From: Neisseria zalophi
Lineage (GTDB): Bacteria > Pseudomonadota > Gammaproteobacteria > Burkholderiales > Neisseriaceae
Reading direction: 5' to 3'
NCBI RefSeq assembly: GCF_008807015.1
Contig: NZ_CP031700.1
Span: forward strand, 2,319,014 to 2,383,013
Length of the DNA: 64,000 nucleotides
In this document: positions 57,678 through 64,000 of the stretch, in pieces
Position numbering within the stretch: the stretch's first letter is position 1
Layout: each line of letters starts with the position of its first letter
Made by a program: the position numbers and the translations under genes
Notes under the pieces: model-generated
Told to the model about the DNA's origin: nothing
Databases searched by the model: none
Seen by the model: the letters and a program-made list of their open reading frames with translations, nothing else

Positions 57678-58594
57678 ATATTATTTTTGCCAGTGACAAT
57701 AATTACGCCCCTTATTTAGCTACAACATTACTTAGCGTATTAAATAACCATAAAGGGTATCCGATTAAATTTTATATTCTTGATTTAGGAATTAATCCGC
57801 TAAATCGAGAAATCATATCTTCACTCGTAGATAAAACACTTAACCAAATTGAATTTATTCCTGTTTCAGAAGATGACTTTAGAAATATGCCTAAAACCAT
57901 AGACTATATTTCTTTAGCCACATATGCACGCCTAAAACTCACCCAATACTTACCCAATATTGGCCGTGCTATTTATTTAGATATTGATATTTTAGTTAAC
58001 AATAGTCTCATCCCTTTATGGGAAACAAAATTAGAAGACAAATGGATGGGGGCTTGCCTTGATGCCTTTATTGAATATGAACGCCCTGAATATAAATATA
58101 AAATCGGCCTGACAGATAATCAAATATATTTTAATGCTGGTGTGCTATTAATTGATTTAAAAAAATGGAGAACAACTGATATTTATTTAGATGCTATTAA
58201 CTGGCTGAAACAATATGGTGAAATTATCCACTACCAAGATCAAGACATACTGAATGGGCTACTTAAAGATAAAGTTTTATATTTAAACACCCGTTATAAT
58301 TTCATGCCCAGCCAAAGAGCACGTTATATAAAATATAAGAAACACCATAATATTTTATTAAGTAATTTAGAAATGCCCACCATGCCTATTGCAATTTGCC
58401 ATTATTGTGGCCACGATAAAGCATGGCATGCTAATTGTACACATACAAATGCTTATTTATATAGGCAAATATTTAAACAAATTACCGCAGCCCCAGCATC
58501 ATGGCAAAGCCTATTTGAACATATTAAGCTGAATCAAAAAGTTAAACTACTAAAAAATAGCTTGAGAGATAAATACAAATATAAGATTTACTAA
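57674..58594 (+). CDS. Glycosyltransferase family 8 (LgtC-like)
   Basis: A 306-residue GT8 enzyme with N-terminus MNIIFASDNNYAPYLATTLL. The metal-binding DxD is in AIYLDIDILVNNS (near residue 99), and the C-terminal HYCGHDKAWHANC (about 243-255) carries the nucleotide/metal site. LgtC in meningococci adds alpha-1,4-galactose to lactose on LOS; a UDP-glucose or galactose donor is likely here, but the linkage is inferred from family. The start overlaps the preceding pseudogene stop (ATGA). Confidence 0.85.
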   Translation: MNIIFASDNNYAPYLATTLLSVLNNHKGYPIKFYILDLGINPLNREIISSLVDKTLNQIEFIPVSEDDFRNMPKTIDYISLATYARLKLTQYLPNIGRAIYLDIDILVNNSLIPLWETKLEDKWMGACLDAFIEYERPEYKYKIGLTDNQIYFNAGVLLIDLKKWRTTDIYLDAINWLKQYGEIIHYQDQDILNGLLKDKVLYLNTRYNFMPSQRARYIKYKKHHNILLSNLEMPTMPIAICHYCGHDKAWHANCTHTNAYLYRQIFKQITAAPASWQSLFEHIKLNQKVKLLKNSLRDKYKYKIY

Positions 58595-58640
58595 TTTTCC
58601 AAAACATCTTTAATTTCCTATATTTAAACACCCCCTATTT

Positions 58641-59720
58641 ATGGCTAAGTTCCTTATCACAGGCGGTGCGGGCTTTATCGGCTCGGCAGTTATCCGCCAC
58701 ATTATCAACTACACCCAAGACAGTGTGGTGAATCTTGATAAGCTCACTTATGCGGGGAACTTAGCATCATTAGCTACCATTTCAGATAGCCCGCGTTATG
58801 TATTCGAACAGGCGGATATTGGCGATCGTGCGGCACTCGACTGTATTTTCAAACAATACCAACCCCATGCCGTGATGCACCTTGCAGCGGAAAGCCATGT
58901 CGATCGTTCCATCGACGGCCCGGCGGCATTTATCGAAACCAATATTGTCGGCACTTATACTTTATTGGAAGCGGCTAGGGCTTATTGGCAGCAGATGCCG
59001 TCTGAAAAACAATCGGCATTCCGCTTTCATCATATATCGACCGATGAAGTTTATGGTGATTTGCACGGCTCGGATGCGTTGTTTACCGAAACCACCCCTT
59101 ATGCCCCCAGCAGCCCCTATTCCGCATCTAAAGCCTCCAGCGATCATCTGGTTCGGGCTTGGCAACGTACTTACGGGCTGCCTGCCATTATCACCAATTG
59201 CTCCAATAACTACGGTCCTTGCCATTTTCCGGAAAAACTGATTCCGTTGATGATACTTAATGCCTTAGCCGGCAAGCCCTTGCCCGTATATGGCGACGGT
59301 TTGCAAATCAGGGATTGGCTGTTTGTCGAAGATCATGCCCGCGCCCTTTATACCGTGATAACGGAAAGTGCCCCTGCCGAAACCTATAATATCGGCGGTT
59401 ATAATGAAAAAACCAATCTCGAAGTGGTGCAAACCATTTGCACCTTGCTCGAAGAGTTGGCACCTGAAAAACCCAAAGGTGTTGCAGCGTATCGGGATTT
59501 AATCACTTTTGTTGCCGACCGGCCCGGTCACGATATGCGCTACGCCATAGATGCCGCCAAAATTAACCGCGAGCTGGGTTGGAAACCACAGGAAACCTTT
59601 GAATCCGGTATGCGCAAAACTGTTATCTGGTATTTGCAAAACCGTGAATGGTGGCAAAATATTCTCAATGGTTCTTACCGATTAACACGTTTGGGTACGC
59701 ACACAGGAGCACAAAAATGA
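58641..59720 (+). CDS. rfbB: dTDP-glucose 4,6-dehydratase
   Basis: A 359-residue NAD-dependent dehydratase. Cofactor motif is [13 protein letters not shown] near residues 8-20, with [15 protein letters not shown] near 80-94 and the catalytic YSASK near 159-163. It makes dTDP-4-keto-6-deoxyglucose, an intermediate for rhamnose and other deoxysugars. An ATGCCGTCTGAA is embedded at 58995-59006. Its stop overlaps the rfbA start by four bases (ATGA). The AT-rich region gives way to higher GC at this gene. Confidence 0.95.
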   Translation: MAKFLITGGAGFIGSAVIRHIINYTQDSVVNLDKLTYAGNLASLATISDSPRYVFEQADIGDRAALDCIFKQYQPHAVMHLAAESHVDRSIDGPAAFIETNIVGTYTLLEAARAYWQQMPSEKQSAFRFHHISTDEVYGDLHGSDALFTETTPYAPSSPYSASKASSDHLVRAWQRTYGLPAIITNCSNNYGPCHFPEKLIPLMILNALAGKPLPVYGDGLQIRDWLFVEDHARALYTVITESAPAETYNIGGYNEKTNLEVVQTICTLLEELAPEKPKGVAAYRDLITFVADRPGHDMRYAIDAAKINRELGWKPQETFESGMRKTVIWYLQNREWWQNILNGSYRLTRLGTHTGAQK

Positions 59721-60595
59721 AAGGCATTATTTTAGCCGGCGGTTCGGGCACAAGGTTATACCCCATTACGCACGGCGTATCCAAACAACTGTTGCCGGTA
59801 TATAACAAACCGATGATTTATTACCCGTTATCGGTATTGATGTTGGCAGGTATACAGGATATTTTGGTGATTACTACCCCCGAAGACAATGCGGCATTCA
59901 AGCGTTTGCTGGGTGACGGTAGTGATTTCGGTATCCGCCTCAGCTATGCCGAACAGCCTAGCCCCGATGGTTTGGCGCAAGCTTTTATTATCGGCGAAGA
60001 GTTTATCGGCAATGATAATGTTTGCTTGGTATTGGGGGATAATATTTTTTACGGTCAGTCGTTTACCCAAACCTTACAGCAAGCCGCCACGCGCCAAAAC
60101 GGTGCGACTGTTTTTGCCTATCAGGTTAAAGATCCGGAGCGTTTCGGCGTTGTAGAATTTGATGAAACATTCAAAGCCCTTTCCATTGAAGAGAAACCGA
60201 AACAACCAAAATCGGATTGGGCGGTAACCGGCCTTTATTTCTATGATAACCGTGTAGTGGAATTCGCCAAACGGGTGAAACCATCCGCACGCGGCGAATT
60301 GGAAATTACCAGCATTAATCAAATGTATCTTGAAGATGGTTCGTTGAACGTTCAGCTTTTAGGCCGCGGCTTCGCATGGCTGGACACCGGCACGCACGAA
60401 AGCTTGTACGAAACAGCAGCTTTTGTCAAAGCTATTGAGAACTTACAAAATATACAAATTGCCTGTTTGGAAGAAATCGCATGGCGCAACGGCTGGCTTT
60501 CAGACGGCCAACTCAAAGCCTTGGCCGAACCGCTGTGTCAAAATGAATATGGGCAATATTTAATGTGCTTATTGAAAAACCGTGAACATGCTTAA
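59717..60595 (+). CDS. rfbA: Glucose-1-phosphate thymidylyltransferase
   Basis: A 292-residue nucleotidyltransferase starting [20 protein letters not shown], with the phosphate-binding GGSGTRLYP motif and the EEKP segment ([19 protein letters not shown]). It converts dTTP and glucose-1-phosphate to dTDP-glucose, the substrate of RfbB. The frame extends upstream to 59648 inside rfbB; the ATG 59717 has GGAG about 9 bases before it and gives the usual N-terminus. A DUS core is embedded near 60500. Confidence 0.95.
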   Translation: MKGIILAGGSGTRLYPITHGVSKQLLPVYNKPMIYYPLSVLMLAGIQDILVITTPEDNAAFKRLLGDGSDFGIRLSYAEQPSPDGLAQAFIIGEEFIGNDNVCLVLGDNIFYGQSFTQTLQQAATRQNGATVFAYQVKDPERFGVVEFDETFKALSIEEKPKQPKSDWAVTGLYFYDNRVVEFAKRVKPSARGELEITSINQMYLEDGSLNVQLLGRGFAWLDTGTHESLYETAAFVKAIENLQNIQIACLEEIAWRNGWLSDGQLKALAEPLCQNEYGQYLMCLLKNREHA

Positions 60596-60663
60596 ACTAC
60601 CTCTGTTTTATCCCACCTACTATCCGCTCAAACAATAGGTTCTTATTACTACAAAAATATATT

Positions 60664-61209
60664 ATGATGAATATCATCCATACCAATATTGCCGATGTCA
60701 AAATACTTGAACCGAAGGTTCTTAGCGATGAGCGTGGTTTTTTTATGGAAACCTTCCGAAACGAATGGTTTAGAAGCCATATTTGCGACCGAACTTTTGT
60801 ACAGGAAAACCATTCCCAATCCGCTGCCCATGTTTTACGCGGCCTGCATTATCAAACTGAGAATACACAAGGCAAGCTGGTTCGTGTGGTTTTCGGCTGT
60901 GTTTTTGATGTCGCCGTGGATTTACGCCGCAGCTCACCCACTTTCGGCCATTGGGTAGGCTGGGAGCTTTCCGCTAAAAACAAATACCAGCTTTGGATTC
61001 CGGAAGGGTTCGCCCATGGATTTTATGTATTGAGTGACGGTGCAGAACTTGTTTATAAATGCACCGACTACTACAATCCACAATCCGAACATACGCTATT
61101 ATGGAACGATGAAACCATCGGTATCCATTGGCCGCTAAAAAGCCCTCCACGGTTGCAAACAAAAGATGCTGCCGGTAAAACCTTAGCAGAAGCCGTTTTA
61201 TTTGATTAA
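60664..61209 (+). CDS. rfbC: dTDP-4-dehydrorhamnose 3,5-epimerase
   Basis: A 181-residue cupin-type epimerase with RGFFMETFRNEWF near residue 24, the catalytic histidine in VLRGLHYQTENTQGKLVRV and the LWIPEGFAHGFYVLSD motif near 109-124. It converts dTDP-4-keto-6-deoxyglucose to the L-lyxo keto sugar. rfbD, the reductase completing dTDP-L-rhamnose, is not found in the window. Two adjacent ATGs are possible starts. An inverted DUS pair lies just after the stop (about 61225-61266). Confidence 0.94.
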   Translation: MMNIIHTNIADVKILEPKVLSDERGFFMETFRNEWFRSHICDRTFVQENHSQSAAHVLRGLHYQTENTQGKLVRVVFGCVFDVAVDLRRSSPTFGHWVGWELSAKNKYQLWIPEGFAHGFYVLSDGAELVYKCTDYYNPQSEHTLLWNDETIGIHWPLKSPPRLQTKDAAGKTLAEAVLFD

Positions 61210-61285
61210 CTCAAAACAACTTATTTTTCAGACGGCCTCTTTTTCTACTGCCGAGCCGTCTGAAAACTTACAAAACACAATACTC

Positions 61286-62353
61286 ATGACCCAAAATATT
61301 GCCATCAGCATTAATCGTTTCAGCCGCGGCGGCGGCATGGAGAGCTATACCTTTGACCTTATACGGGCTTTCTCCTCCCCAAACCGCCATATCCATGTTT
61401 ATGCAACAAAATTCGATACCACGCTGCCGGAATACGCTCAAATTGATCCGCAATTGATTAATCAGAAACACACTCCGAAAAAGTTACGGCCATTTTTCTT
61501 TACACACCAGCTTCAAAAATACCGGCAGGCAAACGAGCAACTTATTTCCTGCAACCCCAGTGATCATGCCGATATTTTTATCTGCGGCGGTACTCATTTA
61601 GGCCATGTTCACAATATATGCCGGGAACCAAACCTTATTAACAAATTGCTCGACAAGCTCACTATCCACCGTAACCGTACTAATTACCGTACTGCCAAAT
61701 CCATTATGGCGCATTCGGCACTGATGGCACGCGAATTAACCGAGTTTTATGGTGTGCCGTCTGAAAAAATCCGTGTGGTTTACCCGCCCGCCGATACCGA
61801 ACGTTTCTCACCTGCTTCGCCGGAAGAAATTGCCGCCATTCGCTCACGATACGGATTCAAAGATCACGAAACCGTTTTTCTGTTTCCCTCTACCGGGCAT
61901 AAGCGCAAAGGTTTCGATATGTTGGCCGATTTTTTCACACAAACCGATCTGCCGGTGAAGCTTGCCGTAGCCGGCTCACCACTGCCCCGGCCAATGAAAA
62001 ACATTATCGAACTCGGTTTCTGTAAAAACATGCCCGAACTTTACCGCGCTGCCGACTACACGATTATGGCCTCGCTATACGAACCATTCGGCTTAGTCGG
62101 TGTAGAATCCATTTTGAGTGGTACCCGTGTTGTATTAGCAGACAATATAGGGTGCACCGAAGTGATGAACGATCAGGCCGGCTTCTTTTTCTCGCGTGCC
62201 AACCCCGAAACTTTGGCCGATGCCATACAAAAAGCAGTCGCACTGAAAGAAAGTGGCAAGCACAAGCTGGCTAACCCTGCCGAAGCCTTAACCTACAACC
62301 CTTCGTTGCACGAACATTTTGGAGCGCTTCAAGCCATGCTTGAGGCCGTCTGA
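61286..62353 (+). CDS. GT4-family LPS glycosyltransferase (WaaG/RfaG-like)
   Basis: A 355-residue GT-B enzyme starting MTQNIAISINRFSRGGGMES, where the glycine-rich loop binds the nucleotide sugar. The C-terminal half has FPSTGHKRKGFDMLADFF, ASLYEPFGLVGVES with the EX7E-type pair, and DNIGCTEVMNDQAGF. Such proteins add hexoses to the inner-core heptose. The frame continues upstream to 61202 only by reading through a DUS pair. The final residues Glu-Ala-Val-stop lie in a DUS (AGGCCGTCTGA, 62343-62353). gmhB begins 10 bases later. Confidence 0.83.
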   Translation: MTQNIAISINRFSRGGGMESYTFDLIRAFSSPNRHIHVYATKFDTTLPEYAQIDPQLINQKHTPKKLRPFFFTHQLQKYRQANEQLISCNPSDHADIFICGGTHLGHVHNICREPNLINKLLDKLTIHRNRTNYRTAKSIMAHSALMARELTEFYGVPSEKIRVVYPPADTERFSPASPEEIAAIRSRYGFKDHETVFLFPSTGHKRKGFDMLADFFTQTDLPVKLAVAGSPLPRPMKNIIELGFCKNMPELYRAADYTIMASLYEPFGLVGVESILSGTRVVLADNIGCTEVMNDQAGFFFSRANPETLADAIQKAVALKESGKHKLANPAEALTYNPSLHEHFGALQAMLEAV

Positions 62354-62363
62354 AAGGCATAAG

Positions 62364-62942
62364 ATGAAACTGATTATTCTCGACCGCGACGGCGTTATTA
62401 ACCAAGACCGTGACGATTTTGTAAAATCCGTTGATGAGTGGGTACCGCTAAACGGCAGCATGGATGCCATTGCCTTTCTCACCGAAGCCGGTTATACCGT
62501 TGCCGTTGCCACCAATCAATCGGGTATCGGCCGTAAACTGTTTACCATGCAGGATTTAACCGAAATGCACAATAAAATGCACCGTTTGGTTTTACAGGCC
62601 GGCGGCCGGATAGAAGGCATTTGGTTTTGCCCGCATATGGCCGATGACCATTGCGACTGCCGCAAACCCAAACCCGGCATGGTTATCGATATTTTAGACC
62701 GTTTTAAGGCTGATGCTGCTGCAACATGGCTGGTGGGCGATAGTTTACGCGATTTACAAGCCATTGCCGCAGTAGGTGGCAAGCCCGCATTGGTGTTAAC
62801 AGGGAAAGGTAAAAAAACCTTAGCACAACATAGCGACGAGCTACCTGAAAATACACAAATTTTTAATGACTTGCTTGATTTCTCCCAATACCTGATGCAC
62901 CAAGAAACACAACAGGCTGCCGATGAAACAGAAGCCGTCTGA
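62364..62942 (+). CDS. gmhB: D-glycero-beta-D-manno-heptose-1,7-bisphosphate 7-phosphatase
   Basis: A 192-residue HAD phosphatase beginning MKLIILDRDGVINQDRDDFV, with the nucleophile/acid aspartates in DRDG, the VATNQSGIGR motif and the zinc-binding CPHMADDHCDCRKPKPGM near residues 92-109. It acts in ADP-heptose synthesis for the LOS inner core. The alternative start at 62319 lies in the preceding gene and is rejected. The end, Glu-Ala-Val-stop, is again provided by a DUS core (GCCGTCTGA, 62934-62942). Confidence 0.94.
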   Translation: MKLIILDRDGVINQDRDDFVKSVDEWVPLNGSMDAIAFLTEAGYTVAVATNQSGIGRKLFTMQDLTEMHNKMHRLVLQAGGRIEGIWFCPHMADDHCDCRKPKPGMVIDILDRFKADAAATWLVGDSLRDLQAIAAVGGKPALVLTGKGKKTLAQHSDELPENTQIFNDLLDFSQYLMHQETQQAADETEAV

Positions 62943-62967
62943 AACCCTGATTTAAGAAAGACTTCCC

Positions 62968-63705
62968 ATGCTTTATATCCGCAACCTGATTTACTGGCTG
63001 GTTTTAGTCATTATCACCCCGCCGATGTTTCTGCTGATTCTGCCCGCCGCCCTAATACCCAAAGGTGCCAACCGTGTCGGACGGGCATGGGCTTTGATTT
63101 TAATGTGGCTGCTTAAAAATGTTATCGGTCTGAAATACCGCGTTATCGGGCGTGAAAACATTCCGACACAACCGTCAATTATTTGTAGCAAACACCAATC
63201 CGGTTGGGAAACACTGGCATTGCAAGAAGTATTTCCTCTGCATGTTTATGTTGCCAAAAAAGAATTATTCAAGCTGCCGTTTTTCGGCTGGGGCTTGAAA
63301 ATTGCCAAAACCATCGGTATTGATCGAAAAAATACCGCTCAAGCCAACCGCCAATTGATCGAACAAGGTTTAGCACGTAAAAAAGAAGGTTTCTGGATTG
63401 CGATTTTCCCCGAAGGCACACGCCTGCCTCCCGGACAACGCGGCCGATACAAACTCGGTGCCGCCCGAATGGCCAAAATGTTTAAAATGGATTTGGTTCC
63501 GGTCGCCCTCAATAGTGGCGAATTTTGGCCGCGCAACGCCTTTCTGAAATATCCGGGTGAAGTCACCATGGTAATCGGCAAGCCTGTTGCCTACGATAGC
63601 GGCACTGCTGACAATATGATGTCAGAATGTGAAAACTGGATTGAAAGCCAACAAAGACAGATTGAAGGCACCGGCCCTTTCGCAGCCCACCGTACCAACA
63701 ACTAA
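62968..63705 (+). CDS. PlsC-family lysophospholipid acyltransferase
   Basis: A 245-residue membrane-associated enzyme with a hydrophobic N-terminus (LIYWLVLVIITPPMFLLILP). The catalytic block reads SKHQSGWETLAL, that is HX4E instead of the common HX4D (near residues 75-80). The substrate motif IFPEGTRLPPGQRGRY is near 148-163. It should acylate the sn-2 position of lysophosphatidic acid. It is the second PlsC-type gene in the window, after that at 26898. The neighbouring gmhB and ygjP-like genes suggest an envelope operon. Confidence 0.85.
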   Translation: MLYIRNLIYWLVLVIITPPMFLLILPAALIPKGANRVGRAWALILMWLLKNVIGLKYRVIGRENIPTQPSIICSKHQSGWETLALQEVFPLHVYVAKKELFKLPFFGWGLKIAKTIGIDRKNTAQANRQLIEQGLARKKEGFWIAIFPEGTRLPPGQRGRYKLGAARMAKMFKMDLVPVALNSGEFWPRNAFLKYPGEVTMVIGKPVAYDSGTADNMMSECENWIESQQRQIEGTGPFAAHRTNN

Positions 63706-63707
63706 CC

Positions 63708-64000
63708 ATGCGCCTTACCCATACCCTTTCAGACGGCCTGAATATCTTTATCGATCTGAAACGCAGTGCTAAGAAAAATATTATCTTACGCCCGCTTTCG
63801 GCAAACAGTATCCACCTTAATATTCCGCCGTATATCAACCACAAACAACTGCAATCATGGTTGGCGAAAAATGAGGCCATCATCCGTAAAATCCTCAGTC
63901 GTGCGCCAACAGTTGGTACTACGCTTGAGAATATGCCCGAGCACATCCGCTATCTTGGCGAATACCACAGTCTGCATATTCACAAACTACCCGATATCAC
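63708..64000 (+). CDS. YgjP-like M48-type metallopeptidase family, 3' end cut by window
   Basis: From ATG 63708 an open frame runs to the window edge, about 97 residues, starting MRLTHTLSDGLNIFIDLKRS and containing RPLSANSIHLNIPPYINHKQ and LGEYHSLHI. The N-terminal layout resembles the YgjP/DUF45 metal-dependent hydrolases, whose HExxH zinc motif would lie beyond base 64000 and cannot be checked. It starts just after the acyltransferase stop codon and is probably co-transcribed. A reverse DUS lies within the first 12 codons (about 63729). Confidence 0.65.
   Translation, partial: MRLTHTLSDGLNIFIDLKRSAKKNIILRPLSANSIHLNIPPYINHKQLQSWLAKNEAIIRKILSRAPTVGTTLENMPEHIRYLGEYHSLHIHKLPDI

Noticed and set aside
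61202..61285. Longer start of the WaaG-like gene
   Set aside because: The added residues come from reading through rfbC's end and a DUS pair.

Overview
The window is a chromosomal segment of a Neisseria or very close Neisseriaceae species. The main evidence is the density of 12-base DNA uptake sequences (DUS). Most read AGGCCGTCTGAA (the AG-DUS dialect) and a minority ATGCCGTCTGAA. They occur singly, inside genes, and as inverted pairs that act as terminators. Gene content (HpaII-type restriction system, lipoprotein cytochrome c peroxidase, galE-rfbBAC next to LOS glycosyltransferases, IS1016-like and IS1106-like elements) fits the same group. I do not name a species.

Layout. (1) 1-10302, minus strand: ribosomal protein superoperon from rplC through secY into a truncated infA. 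The S10 and spc parts are separated by a 238-bp spacer holding an inverted repeat, and rpsJ is not next to rplC. (2) 10732-12689: gluconate permease and gluconokinase. (3) 12714-29898: mainly housekeeping genes: trhP, an orphan amino-acid ABC permease, dtd, uppP, dsbA, a SPOR protein, comM, ubiK, lysP, obgE, cysS, an isolated MlaC-like protein, an acyltransferase pair resembling OlsB/OlsA, moeB and moaC. One AT-rich orphan gene (16019-16588) looks foreign. (4) 30172-37505: ppc, a metallophosphatase, orn, pepN, followed by a complete IS5-family IS1106-like element sitting exactly at the pepN DUS terminator. (5) 38778-44287: lipoprotein cytochrome c peroxidase with an FNR-like promoter, gpsA, a coiled-coil protein and zapA, 6S RNA, rplM-rpsI, and an OmpA-like protein. 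(6) 44453-50181: glyQ and glyS, separated by a low-GC island of vsr, a C5 methyltransferase and a HpaII-type endonuclease. (7) 50662-54156: glycine betaine/proline ABC transporter proVWX. (8) 54774-64000: surface polysaccharide/LOS region with galE, an IS1016-like element with perfect 8-bp target duplication, GT25 and GT8 glycosyltransferases flanking a decayed glycosyltransferase, rfbBAC (no rfbD seen), a GT4 glycosyltransferase, gmhB, a PlsC-type acyltransferase and the start of a YgjP-like metallopeptidase gene.

How the parts work together: galE and rfbBA would supply UDP-galactose and dTDP-sugars to the neighbouring glycosyltransferases, and gmhB serves heptose synthesis for the LOS inner core. 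comM and the dense DUS relate to natural transformation. The HpaII-like system, the orphan low-GC gene and the two insertion sequences are the accessory material. I found no CRISPR array, prophage or convincing tRNA/rRNA gene. I see no clear candidate for a wholly new multi-gene system. The most unusual items are the spacer RNA-like structure at 5463-5700, the restriction island splitting glyQ/glyS, DUS used as stop codons, and the orphan gene at 16019.
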